The position numbers and the translations under genes were made by a program. 43,467 nucleotides of DNA from Acidimicrobiia bacterium (GTDB lineage Bacteria > Actinomycetota > Acidimicrobiia > Acidimicrobiales > Aldehydirespiratoraceae): NCBI GenBank assembly GCA_022828135.1, contig JAJEJB010000023.1:1-43467 (forward strand), read 5' to 3'. Of the stretch, positions 26,115-33,995 are shown one piece after another (the first letter of the stretch is position 1; the number at the start of each line of letters is the position of its first letter). Under the pieces are notes generated by a model that was not told where the DNA came from, did no database searches, and saw nothing but the letters and a program-made list of their open reading frames with translations.

Positions 26115-27287
26115 TCAGGCGACGGCGGCCTCTATCTGGTCGCGGGTCAGTTCTATGCCGAAGCCGGGGGCGTCGCTGGGCACCAGCCAGCCGTCGGTCG
26201 GCAGGGCCATGCCCGGGGTGGAGCGCCAGGCGCCCATCAGCGACTCGCCGGGCCTGCCGCCCAAGAACATCTCCGCCCAGCGGTTGCCGGGAAGCCCGTG
26301 GCAGAGGTGCTGGCCGTAGGAGTCGTTGCAGCCGCCGTGCACGGCCAACTCGGTGCCGGCCGCGGCCGCGATGGCTGCGATCTTGAGCACTGCGGTGGCC
26401 CCGCCCACCCATTGCACGTCGGGCTGCATCACGTCGACGAGGCGCTGCTCGGCGGCGTGGGCGAAGACGCGGTCGGTGTACCAGCGCTCGCCGGCGGCCA
26501 GCATCTGAGAGGGAAGGCGCCGGCGGACTTCGGCGTAGCCGGGCCAGTCGTCGGGCTGGGCGTAGTCCTCGATCCAGGTGAGGCGGTAGGGAGCCAGCGC
26601 CTCGCCGAGCCGCACCGTGTAGGAGGCGTCGTGCACCGCCCAGCAGTCGAGCATGATGTCGGCGTCGGGCCCCAGCTCCGTGCGGGCCTCGGCCACCTGT
26701 TGCTCGATCTGCTCGATCCCGGCGGTGGCCGCGGCCGGGCCCACCGTGCATGCCAGCTTGAAGGCGTCGAAGCCCCGGTCGCGCGGGTCGTCGAGGTCAT
26801 TGCTGGTGGCGTAGCAGCGGGTGCGGTCGCGGGCCGGGCCGCCGAAGAGCTCGTAGTTGGGCACGCCCAGGATCTTGCCCTTCAGGTCCCACAGGGCCAG
26901 GTCCACTGCGCTGACTGCGAAGGAGGCGATCCCGGACGCACCGAATGCGCTGTTGGCGCTGCGCATCATCATGTTCCACAGCTTCTCGGTGGCCAGGGCC
27001 GGCTCTCCGGCCAGCATCGGCGCGAAGAATTCGTTGATGATCGGCACAACCGGGCCTGCCTGGCTGGTCATGCCCACGCCGAAGGTGCCGTCGGAGGCGG
27101 TGGCCACGCACACCACCTCGCCCCACGGCGGGGTGAAGCGCTTGGCCTGCCCGGCGAAGGCCCGGTCGTAGGACAGGGGGTGCATCAGCCCCCACGGATC
27201 CCAGGAGGCGGCGCTGGCCTGCGGACGGCCCAACACCCCGGGATGGCGCAGCGGCGCGGCGACGATCTCAGCGATGGTCGGCGTCAT
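26115..27287 (-). CDS. Enolase-superfamily sugar-acid dehydratase (rhamnonate-dehydratase-like)
   Basis: 390 residues. The barrel metal ligands appear as Asp214 (IMLDCW), Glu240 (TWIEDY) and Glu267 (LAAGER). Lys177 lies in the FKL strand and His317 in AVHGG. The N-terminal capping domain includes HPLSYDRAF and PPWGEVVCVATASDGTFGVG. The trio with a His on the seventh or eighth strand and the HGG..NDSYGQH block resembles L-rhamnonate dehydratase rather than mandelate racemase or muconate cycloisomerase. It would remove water from an acid sugar, giving a 2-keto-3-deoxy acid. The ATG at 27287 has TACGCT six bases upstream. It converges on the NAPRT fusion gene across palindrome C. Confidence 0.82.
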   Translation of the reverse strand: MTPTIAEIVAAPLRHPGVLGRPQASAASWDPWGLMHPLSYDRAFAGQAKRFTPPWGEVVCVATASDGTFGVGMTSQAGPVVPIINEFFAPMLAGEPALATEKLWNMMMRSANSAFGASGIASFAVSAVDLALWDLKGKILGVPNYELFGGPARDRTRCYATSNDLDDPRDRGFDAFKLACTVGPAAATAGIEQIEQQVAEARTELGPDADIMLDCWAVHDASYTVRLGEALAPYRLTWIEDYAQPDDWPGYAEVRRRLPSQMLAAGERWYTDRVFAHAAEQRLVDVMQPDVQWVGGATAVLKIAAIAAAAGTELAVHGGCNDSYGQHLCHGLPGNRWAEMFLGGRPGESLMGAWRSTPGMALPTDGWLVPSDAPGFGIELTRDQIEAAVA

Positions 27288-27293
27288 CGCCGC

Positions 27294-27299
27294 AGCGTA
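27294..27299 (-). promoter_or_regulatory. Putative -10 (TACGCT) of the dehydratase gene
   Basis: On the minus strand TACGCT ends 6 bases before the ATG at 27287, giving a leaderless start of the recurring kind. Confidence 0.35.
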
Positions 27300-27329
27300 G
27301 GTCGGCGACTGTGCTGGTGCCGGGCTGGG

Positions 27330-27376
27330 GAATTGGCAGCGTTGTGCTCGCTATGCGTGCATATTGCTGCCAATTC
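27330..27376. repeat. Palindromic repeat, intergenic copy D
   Basis: The arms GAATTGGCAGC (27330-27340) and GCTGCCAATTC (27366-27376) are perfect complements. The 25-base core differs from that of copies A and B at a few positions, so the inner stem has one mismatch. CCGGGCTGGG stands before it and GGTCGGG after it, as in copy E. Confidence 0.92.
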
Positions 27377-27400
27377 GGTCGGGCGAGCGGCCGGGCTGGG

Positions 27401-27447
27401 GAATTGGCAGCGTTGTGCTCGCTATGCGTGCATATTGCTGCCAATTC
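27401..27447. repeat. Palindromic repeat, intergenic copy E
   Basis: Identical to copy D over all 47 bases and located 71 bases further on, ending 12 bases before the last codon of the peroxiredoxin gene. D and E read like a recent tandem duplication of a 71-bp unit. Confidence 0.92.
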
Positions 27448-27459
27448 GGTCGGGTGGGC

Positions 27460-28122
27460 TCAGGTGCCGGGCTGTGGAACTACCCGCAGGTAGGGCAGGG
27501 GGGCCTCCCAGCCGTCCGGGTACTTCTCGGCCGCGGCCTCGTTGGAGACGGCGGGAACGATGATCACGTCCTCGCCCTGCTGCCAGTTGGCCGGGGTGGC
27601 CACCTGCTCGTGGGCGGTGAGCTGCACCGAGTCGAGCAGGCGCAGGATCTCGGCGAAGTTGCGGCCGGTGGTCATCGGGTAGGTGAGGGAGGCCTTGATC
27701 TTCTTGTCGGGGCCGATGATGAACACCGAGCGGGCGGTGGCGTTGTCGGCCGCGGTGCGTCCCTCGGACGTGTCGCCGGCGTCGGCGGGGAGCATGTCGT
27801 AGAGCTTCACGACGTTGAGCCCGGGGTCGCCGATCAACGGGTAGTTGACCGCGTTGCCGGTCGCCGTCTCGATGTCGGCGGACCAGCCGACGTGGTCGCT
27901 GACGCCGTCGACGCTGATGCCGATGATCTTGCAGTTGCGGGCCGCGAATTCCGGCTTCAGCCCGGCCACCGCACCCAGCTCGGTGGTGCAGACCGGAGTG
28001 AAGTCCTTCGGGTGGGAGAACAGCAGCGCCCATCCGTCGCCGATCCACTCGTGGAAGTTGATCTCTCCCTCGGTGGTGTCGGCGGTGAAGTCGGGAGCCG
28101 TGTCGTTGATGCGCAGTCCCAT
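27460..28122 (-). CDS. 1-Cys peroxiredoxin (Prx6 type)
   Basis: 220 residues. Peroxidatic Cys45 sits in DFTPVCTTE. The preceding HEWIGDGWALLFSHPKD and the long C-terminal extension (TAHEQVATPANWQQGED) are typical of the Prx6/1-Cys branch. It reduces H2O2 and organic peroxides using an external thiol. The ATG at 28122 has GGAGGT at 5-base spacing, unlike many neighbours that seem leaderless. A 14-bp perfect palindrome lies in its promoter region (28177-28190), suggesting redox-dependent control. The codons for its last five residues (PQPGT) lie in a GGTGCCGGGCTG sequence that also occurs before repeat D. Confidence 0.93.
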   Translation of the reverse strand: MGLRINDTAPDFTADTTEGEINFHEWIGDGWALLFSHPKDFTPVCTTELGAVAGLKPEFAARNCKIIGISVDGVSDHVGWSADIETATGNAVNYPLIGDPGLNVVKLYDMLPADAGDTSEGRTAADNATARSVFIIGPDKKIKASLTYPMTTGRNFAEILRLLDSVQLTAHEQVATPANWQQGEDVIIVPAVSNEAAAEKYPDGWEAPLPYLRVVPQPGT

Positions 28123-28176
28123 GGGTTACCTCCAAGTGGTGGCGAATTGTCCACAGGCTAGCGGGCCATGATGATA

Positions 28177-28190
28177 AATCCGACCGGATT
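28177..28190. promoter_or_regulatory. Operator-like palindrome AATCCG-AC-CGGATT
   Basis: A perfect 6-bp inverted repeat with a 2-base centre in the 123-base divergent gap between the peroxiredoxin and ATP-grasp genes. On the minus strand it directly precedes the hexamer TATCAT (28171-28176), and it lies where the -35 of a TAGCCT (28155-28160) would be. It is thus placed to control peroxiredoxin transcription. Confidence 0.45.
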
Positions 28191-28231
28191 AGTCAGGTAT
28201 CGGTCCGGAGACTGAAGGGCTGGTGGTCCAA

Positions 28232-28237
28232 TAGATT
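28232..28237 (+). promoter_or_regulatory. Putative -10 (TAGATT) of the ATP-grasp operon
   Basis: TAGATT ends 8 bases before the GTG at 28246; no Shine-Dalgarno sequence is present, so the operon is probably leaderless. Confidence 0.4.
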
Positions 28238-28245
28238 CCCGGGCT

Positions 28246-30396
28246 GTGAGGATCGCGGTCGTCTACAACCGGGACAGCCAGAACGTCATCAACCTGTTCG
28301 GCATGCCGAACCAGGAGAAAATCGGCCTCAAGACCATCAAGCGGCTCACCGACGCGCTCCGCGCCGGCGGCCACCAGGTCGCGGCCGTGGAGGCCGACAA
28401 GGAGCTGATCTCCAAGCTGGAGTCGTTCATGCCCCGGGTGGTCGCGGGCGAGCGGCCCGGGATGGTGTTCAACGTCTCCTACGGGCTGCAGGGCCAGGCC
28501 CGTTACACCCATGTGCCCAGCATCCTGGAGATGGTCGGGATCCCCTATGTGGCGTCCGGTCCGCTGGGCCATTCGCTGGCGCTCGACAAGGTCGTCACCA
28601 AGATGATCCTGCGCCAGAACGGCATCCCCACGCCGGAGTTCGCGGTGCTGGAGACGCCGGAGGTCCCGATCCCGGGCGACCTGCCCTATCCGATGGTCGT
28701 GAAGCCCAAGAACGAGGCCGTCTCGTTCGGTCTCGCGGTGGTGAGCGACGAGAGCGAGCTGAGGGCGTCGGCCAAGGTGATCTTCGACCGGTTCTCTCAG
28801 CCGGTGCTGGCCGAGCAGTACATCGAGGGCCGCGAGATCAACGTCGGCCTGCTGGGCAACGCCCCCCCGGAGGCTTTCCCGCCTGTGCTGCTGAGCTTCG
28901 GCGACGGTCCCCAGATCTACACCTACGAGGACAAGACCGGCCGCAGCGGCCGCCAGATCCATCCGGTGTGCCCCGCCCCCATCTCCGAGGAGCTCACCGC
29001 CGAGGCCCAGCAGATCGCCGTGCGCACGTTCTCGGCTCTCGGCCTCTACGACTGCGCCCGCGTCGACATGCGCATGGACGCCGACGACAACCTCTACGTG
29101 CTGGAGGCGAACAGCCTTCCCAGCCTGGGCGAGCACGGTTCCTATCTGGTGGGGGCGGCCCATGTGGGCCTGGAGTTCGAGGCCTTCGTGAACCGTCTGG
29201 TCGAGGTGGCCAGCGCCCGCTACTTCGGCACGCCGCAGCCGCCCCCGGTCGACGTCCAGGCGGCGGACCCGTCCAAGCGGGCCTTCCAGTTCATCACCCA
29301 GCGCCGCGACGCCATGGAGCGCTCGCTGCAGCGGTGGGTGCAGGTCTCCAGCCGCACCGACGACCCCGTGGGCCTGGAGAGGGCCGCGGAGCGGGCCGGC
29401 CGCATCCTCACCGACGTCGGGATGGTGCCCGTGCCGGAGCTCACCCAGCCGTCCGAGGCACACACGTACCAGACGGCCAGGGGATTCGACGGGGGAGTCC
29501 TGCTGGTGGCCCATCTGGACGTCCCGGTCATAGCCGGCGGGCTGCAGCAGGGATACCGCCGGGATCCGGAGTGGCTCTACGGCGAGGGGGTGGGACGATC
29601 GCGTGGGTCGCTGGTGATGCTGGAGTACGCGCTGCGAGCGCTTCGCAGCACCAGGAGCCTCAGGCGCATTCCGCTGGGTGTGCTGCTGTACTGCGACGAG
29701 GGGCGCGACGCAGCCCGCAGCCGGCGCGTGATCGAGCAGGCTGCGGCCCGGGCGGATCAGGTCCTCGTGTGCCGGCCTGGCACCGTCGGCCACGGCATCG
29801 TCACCCAGCGGCGGGGCAGCCGGCGCTACGACCTGACCATCGAGGGCGAGAGGCTCAGCCCCGGCCAGGTGGGGCGCCGCCGGCCGGTGGTGCGCTGGGC
29901 CTGCGAGAAGGTCGAGGCCATCGGCCAGCTGAGTTCGCCCAGGAGGCGCCTGTCCATCGGTGTCATCGACATGAACACCGAGCGCCACGCCATGTTCATG
30001 CCCCACCGGGTCGAGGTCTCCCTGATGATGTCGTATCTCTCGGTTCCCCACGCCGACGAGACCGAGGCCTCCATGCGGAAGGTCCTCGGCAGGGGTGGGC
30101 CGAAGTGGAGCCTCAACCGGCTCACCGACCGGCCGCCCATGCCGGACCGCCCGGCCAACCACCCCCTGGCCGAAGCGCTGGAGGCCGCCGCGGCCAAGTG
30201 GGACATCGGCGTGGAGCGGGAGTCGTCGGCCTGGCCGTCGGTGGCCGGCCTCGTCGGGGACGGCACGGCGGTCGTGTGCGGGGTGAGCCCCGCCATGAAG
30301 GACGGCGGAACCCCCGAGGAGGCCGTCCAGCGCATCAGCCTGGTGGAGCGGACCCTGCTGCTGACCGAGTACCTCACCGGCTGGATCGGGCGCTGA
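28246..30396 (+). CDS. ATP-grasp ligase fused to degenerate M20-peptidase-like domain
   Basis: 716 residues. Residues 1 to ~320 follow the D-Ala-D-Ala ligase fold: VFNVSYGLQGQARYTHVPSI, GIPYVASGPLGHSLALDK, VVKPKNEAVSFGLAV, and ARVDMRMDADDNLYVLEANSLPSLG with the metal ligands. Residues ~350-716 resemble M20 peptidases: VLLVAHLDVPV (His423, Asp425), then a glycine-rich turn GEGVGRSRGS where the metal-bridging Asp is replaced, and CDEGRDAARSR where only the base Glu485 remains and the ligand Glu is Gly486. Other M20 ligands are also absent. I infer an active peptide/amide ligase tethered to a non-hydrolytic substrate-binding domain. The GTG at 28246 has TAGATT upstream. It is first in an operon with GGT and an FGase-like protein. 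Confidence 0.75.
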   Translation: MRIAVVYNRDSQNVINLFGMPNQEKIGLKTIKRLTDALRAGGHQVAAVEADKELISKLESFMPRVVAGERPGMVFNVSYGLQGQARYTHVPSILEMVGIPYVASGPLGHSLALDKVVTKMILRQNGIPTPEFAVLETPEVPIPGDLPYPMVVKPKNEAVSFGLAVVSDESELRASAKVIFDRFSQPVLAEQYIEGREINVGLLGNAPPEAFPPVLLSFGDGPQIYTYEDKTGRSGRQIHPVCPAPISEELTAEAQQIAVRTFSALGLYDCARVDMRMDADDNLYVLEANSLPSLGEHGSYLVGAAHVGLEFEAFVNRLVEVASARYFGTPQPPPVDVQAADPSKRAFQFITQRRDAMERSLQRWVQVSSRTDDPVGLERAAERAGRILTDVGMVPVPELTQPSEAHTYQTARGFDGGVLLVAHLDVPVIAGGLQQGYRRDPEWLYGEGVGRSRGSLVMLEYALRALRSTRSLRRIPLGVLLYCDEGRDAARSRRVIEQAAARADQVLVCRPGTVGHGIVTQRRGSRRYDLTIEGERLSPGQVGRRRPVVRWACEKVEAIGQLSSPRRRLSIGVIDMNTERHAMFMPHRVEVSLMMSYLSVPHADETEASMRKVLGRGGPKWSLNRLTDRPPMPDRPANHPLAEALEAAAAKWDIGVERESSAWPSVAGLVGDGTAVVCGVSPAMKDGGTPEEAVQRISLVERTLLLTEYLTGWIGR

Positions 30397-30400
30397 TCCG

Positions 30401-32134
30401 ATGACCGGACCCGAGCCGCAGCAGTCTCGCGCGCCGATCCAGCCGGAGGGTCGCCGCCATTCGAGGCCGAGGCAGCCGCGTCGGGTGACCGAGGTGGACA
30501 CCGACCTGCTGGAGTTGACCGACACCCGCATCCACGAGCCCCAGCGGGTCGCCGCGTCCGCGCACGGGATGGTGAGCACGGCCCACTACTCGGCCACGGC
30601 CGCCGGGGTGAGGATGCTGCAGCGGGGCGGCAACGCGGTGGACGCCGCGGTGGCGGCCGCGCTGGCCCTGGGCGTGTGCGAGCCCGCCGCGTCGGGACTG
30701 GGCGGCCAGACCATGATGCTCGTCCATCACGCGGCCTCCGGCACCACGGTGGCGGTGGACGGGTCGTCGCGGGCCCCCAGCGGGGCTGTGATCGACAGCT
30801 TCGCCGACCTGCGAGCCGACCGCAGGCGCGGGCATATGGCCACCACCGTCCCCAGCTCGCCCGCGACCTACGCCCACGTGCTGGAGCGCTTCGGGCGCCT
30901 CGGCTGGGCGACGGTCCTCGAGCCGGCCATCGAACTGGCCGCCGGCGGGTACGAGATCAGCGTGCTGCAGTACCGCCTTACCCGGCGGGAACGCCGACAC
31001 CTGAAGGCCCACTCGGCCGGGCCGCTGTTCCTGCAGGACGGGCGCAGGGCGCGCCGGGCCGGGACGAGGTTCGTCCAGCCCGCGCTGGCTGCGACCCTTG
31101 GCCGCTTGGCCGAGCGGGGCTGCGAGGACTTCTACTCGGGCGAGACCGCCCGCCTGATCCATGAGGACATGGTGGCCAACGGCGGCATCCTCCGCGAGGG
31201 TGACCTGGCGCGGGTTCCCGTGCCGGTCGAGCGCGAGCCGCTGTCGGGGCGGCTCGGCCGCGACCGGGTGCTCACGATGCCGCTGCCGGGGGCGGGCCGC
31301 ACTCTGGTGGAGATGCTCAATATCCACCAGAGCCTTCCCCGCGAGCTGCAGGACATCGACACCCCCGACGGCGCGGTGTGCCTGGCTCGGACCATGCGGC
31401 AGGCGCTGGTCGACCGCAACGACCGCCCCTTCGATCCCGACCTCTACGACCAGGTCACCGACAAGCAGATGCTCAACCGCCAGTACGCCCGGGGCGTGGC
31501 CCACCGGATCGCGGCGATCCAGACCAGCGGCGAGACCACCCATCTGTCGGTGATGGACTCGGAGGGCAACACGGTGGCGCTCACCCAGTCGATCGAGAAC
31601 GTCTACGGCTCGTGCGCGGCCTCGCCGCAGCTGGGCTTCCTCTACAACAACTACATGAGCGCCTTCAACCTCGACGATCCCTCGCACCCCTACTACCTGA
31701 GGCCCGACGCGGTGCCGTGGGCCAGTGTGGCCCCCACCATCGTCTTCAAGGACGAACGGCCCTGGCTGGCGATCGGATCGCCGGGGAGCGAGCGCATCCC
31801 CCCGGCGATCCTGCAGGTGCTGCTGCGACTCCGCCGGTCCTCGCCGCTGGCCGCGGTGGACGCGCCCCGGATCCACTGCTCGCTCGAGGGCGTGGTATCG
31901 GCCGAGGCGTCGCGCATCTCGACCGATGTGCTGGACGCGCTCGGCCGCTCGGGCTTCGAGCTGACCCGGCGCGAGCCCTACTCCTTCTACATGGGCTGCG
32001 TGCAGCTGGTCATGGCCGACGGCGACCGGCTGGTGGGGGTCGCCGACCCCCGCCGGGACGGCGCAGCCGCAGGCCCGGACTCGGCGCCGGCGACCCCGGC
32101 AGGCCCGGACTCGGTACCGGCGGCGCAGGTATGA
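30401..32134 (+). CDS. Gamma-glutamyltransferase, apparently cytoplasmic
   Basis: 577 residues. GGT hallmarks are GNAVDAAVAAALALGVCEP, DGSSRAP (substrate arginine), the autoprocessing/nucleophile site TTHLSV with Thr379, and GSPGSERI, which replaces the usual GSPGGSRI. This N-terminal-nucleophile hydrolase cleaves or transfers gamma-glutamyl groups. Unlike most bacterial GGTs it has no signal peptide: the first ~45 residues are polar and Arg/Pro-rich, so it probably works inside the cell. The C-terminal ~20 residues are an Ala/Pro/Asp tail with two AGPDS copies. It begins 4 bases after the ATP-grasp stop and overlaps the next gene by four bases, which fits turnover or maturation of a gamma-glutamyl compound made by its neighbours. 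Confidence 0.88.
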   Translation: MTGPEPQQSRAPIQPEGRRHSRPRQPRRVTEVDTDLLELTDTRIHEPQRVAASAHGMVSTAHYSATAAGVRMLQRGGNAVDAAVAAALALGVCEPAASGLGGQTMMLVHHAASGTTVAVDGSSRAPSGAVIDSFADLRADRRRGHMATTVPSSPATYAHVLERFGRLGWATVLEPAIELAAGGYEISVLQYRLTRRERRHLKAHSAGPLFLQDGRRARRAGTRFVQPALAATLGRLAERGCEDFYSGETARLIHEDMVANGGILREGDLARVPVPVEREPLSGRLGRDRVLTMPLPGAGRTLVEMLNIHQSLPRELQDIDTPDGAVCLARTMRQALVDRNDRPFDPDLYDQVTDKQMLNRQYARGVAHRIAAIQTSGETTHLSVMDSEGNTVALTQSIENVYGSCAASPQLGFLYNNYMSAFNLDDPSHPYYLRPDAVPWASVAPTIVFKDERPWLAIGSPGSERIPPAILQVLLRLRRSSPLAAVDAPRIHCSLEGVVSAEASRISTDVLDALGRSGFELTRREPYSFYMGCVQLVMADGDRLVGVADPRRDGAAAGPDSAPATPAGPDSVPAAQV

Positions 32135-32823
32135 CGCTGCCGCTGCTGGTGTCGGTGCCCCACGCCGGCCTTCGGGTACCGGCCGAGGTCGAGTCGCTGT
32201 GCGCGCTCACGCCGTCAGAGGTTGCCGACGACGGCGACGGCGGCGCCGACGAGATCTATGCCTTCGAGGAGGAGGTCGGGGCCTTCGTAACCACCGACGT
32301 GGCCCGAGCCATCGTCGACATGAACCGGGCTCGGGACAACCGCAAGGCCGATGGTGTGGTGAAGACCCACACCTGCTGGAACGTCGAAGTCTGGAAGCGT
32401 CCACTGTCCGGGGCCGAGATCGAGGGCCTCCTCGACTCGTACCACTCCCCGTACCACCGGCGGCTGACCGAGTTGGGGACGCGCCGCCAGTGGGTTCTGG
32501 GCGTCGACTGCCACACGATGGCGGGCGTGGGGCCGCCGCTGGGACCGGATCCGGGCGTCGAGCGGCCCTGGGTGTGCCTCAGCAACGGCGACGGGACCTG
32601 CCCGCAGGAGTGGATCGAATCGCTGAGGGGCTGCTTCCAGGACCAACTGGAGGGGCCGGTGAGGATCAACGACCCCTACGACGGCGGCTACATCACCCGC
32701 TTCCACGCGGCCGAGATGCCCTGGATCCAGATCGAGCTGTCCCGAGCCCCCTTCATGTCCAACGAAGGCAAGCGCCACGTAGTGCTCACCGCACTGCAAC
32801 GCTGGACACAACGCCACACCTGA
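32131..32823 (+). CDS. N-formylglutamate amidohydrolase-family protein
   Basis: 230 residues from the ATG at 32131 (ATGA overlap with GGT). Family marks are LLVSVPHAGLRVP, EVGAFVTTDVARAIVDMNR with ARDNR, VDCHTMAG and the C-terminal IQIELSRAPFM. These proteins are zinc-dependent hydrolases that remove N-formyl or other acyl groups from glutamate and related peptides. The family is known to co-occur with ATP-grasp ligases in amide and peptide metabolite clusters. No histidine-utilisation genes are nearby, so a role in histidine breakdown is unlikely. Its stop is followed after only six bases by the 13-bp repeat of the tRNA-Ser 3' end. Confidence 0.82.
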   Translation: MTLPLLVSVPHAGLRVPAEVESLCALTPSEVADDGDGGADEIYAFEEEVGAFVTTDVARAIVDMNRARDNRKADGVVKTHTCWNVEVWKRPLSGAEIEGLLDSYHSPYHRRLTELGTRRQWVLGVDCHTMAGVGPPLGPDPGVERPWVCLSNGDGTCPQEWIESLRGCFQDQLEGPVRINDPYDGGYITRFHAAEMPWIQIELSRAPFMSNEGKRHVVLTALQRWTQRHT

Positions 32824-32829
32824 AGAAGC

Positions 32830-32842
32830 GGCGGAGAGTATG
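32830..32842. repeat. 13-bp direct repeat of tRNA-Ser 3' end, distal copy (att-like)
   Basis: GGCGGAGAGTATG is identical to 33996-34008, which is the 3' end of tRNA-Ser(CGA) on the minus strand. The two copies bracket one gene, the serine hydrolase at 32865-33995. This is the pattern left by site-specific insertion into a tRNA gene. Confidence 0.6.
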
Positions 32843-32864
32843 TCGACGACAGCTCGGCCGGGGT

Positions 32865-33995
32865 CTACAGGGTGGCCAGGGCCGCCTGGATCACTCGGAG
32901 GCCGCGGGGGTCGCCCAGGGCGTCGGGCGCCATGCGGGTCATCACGTAGGCGACGCTGACCCGGGCGTCGAGGTCGATCACGGCCAGCGAGCCGCCCATG
33001 CCGCCCCAGAACATCTGGCCCGGAGCGAGGGCGAGGTCGCCGATCTGCAGTCCGAAGCCGAGACCGTGGCGTAGCCGCACGCCCAGGACCCGGTCGAGGC
33101 TGTCGGTCTGCTCCTCCAGGGCGCGGCGGGCGCCGGCCTCCGACAGCAGCCGGACGCCGTCGACGGCGCCTCCGCAGGCCAGCGCGGCGTGGATGCGGGC
33201 CACCGAGCGGGCGTTGCCGAACCCGCCGGAGGCGGGGAGCTCCGCGGCCCTCCACTCCCTGGTGGCGATCTCGTCGCCCGTCCGGTTAACGCTCAGGAGG
33301 GCGCGCACCGCCAGCTCGCCGACCTCGATCTCCTCGCCGGCGATTAGGAGCGTCTGCGGCGTCTCGGGGCGCTCCAGGTCGGACACTCGGTGGTCCTCGG
33401 AGGCGGGCAGGCTCATCCAGAAGTCAGCCCCGAGCGGCTCGGCCACCTCGGTGCGGAACCATTCGGCCATGCGGCGGCCGGTGACGCGGTAGAGGATCTC
33501 GCTCTCGAGGTTGCCCTGGGTCAGGGCGTGGTATCCCGACCCGGCGCCCGGCTCCCACCACGGTGCCTGGGCCGCAAGGTTGGCGGCCGCCGCCTCGAGG
33601 TCGTAGAGCTGCTCCACCGTGATGGGCGGGTCGAAGCCGGGCAGCCCCGCGGTGTGGGCCATCACATGGCGCACCAGCACCCCGTCCTTGCCGTTCTGGG
33701 CGAACTCGGGCCAGTACCGCGCCACGGGGGCGTCGAAGTCCAGCTCGCCCCGGTCGGCCAGCATCAGCATGCACGTCGCGGCCATCGTCTTGGTCGTGGA
33801 GTAGACGTTGACGATGGTGTCGCGCTGCCACGGGTTGCCGTCGGCGTCGGCGTCGCCGGCCCAGACGTCCACCACGAACTCGCCGTCCACGGTGACCGCC
33901 GCGGAGGCGCCCAACTCCAACCCCTCAGCGAAGTTGGCCTCGAACGCGTCCCGCACCGGCGCGAACTCAGGCTTGCAGATGCCGTTGATCTCCAT
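32865..33995 (-). CDS. Beta-lactamase-fold serine hydrolase (class C/esterase type)
   Basis: 376 residues from the ATG at 33995. The SxxK motif is Ser66-Thr-Thr-Lys69, and Tyr155 (GYHALTQG) takes the YxN position. The C-terminal HGLGFGLQIG and MFWGGMGGSLAVIDL correspond to the HxG/KTG region with Gly-Gly. No signal peptide is visible. Such proteins are esterases, D-amino-acid peptidases or other amidases rather than resistance beta-lactamases. A longer open frame to 34022 would begin inside the tRNA and was rejected. The start codon shares one base with the encoded CCA of the tRNA. The gene fills the segment between the tRNA 3' end and its 13-bp repeat, so it may be an inserted cassette. Confidence 0.9.
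   Translation of the reverse strand: MEINGICKPEFAPVRDAFEANFAEGLELGASAAVTVDGEFVVDVWAGDADADGNPWQRDTIVNVYSTTKTMAATCMLMLADRGELDFDAPVARYWPEFAQNGKDGVLVRHVMAHTAGLPGFDPPITVEQLYDLEAAAANLAAQAPWWEPGAGSGYHALTQGNLESEILYRVTGRRMAEWFRTEVAEPLGADFWMSLPASEDHRVSDLERPETPQTLLIAGEEIEVGELAVRALLSVNRTGDEIATREWRAAELPASGGFGNARSVARIHAALACGGAVDGVRLLSEAGARRALEEQTDSLDRVLGVRLRHGLGFGLQIGDLALAPGQMFWGGMGGSLAVIDLDARVSVAYVMTRMAPDALGDPRGLRVIQAALATL

Noticed and set aside
27330..27447. CRISPR array
   Set aside because: Only two repeat units with a 24-base spacer occur here, the repeat is a long nested palindrome, and no cas gene is in the window. The same element occurs alone elsewhere and inside a gene.
27311..27493. Small open frames across repeats D and E (translated motif like ELAALCSLCVHIAANS)
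   Set aside because: They arise only because the repeated 47-mer lacks stops in those frames; no ribosome sites, and the codons follow the palindrome rather than a protein.
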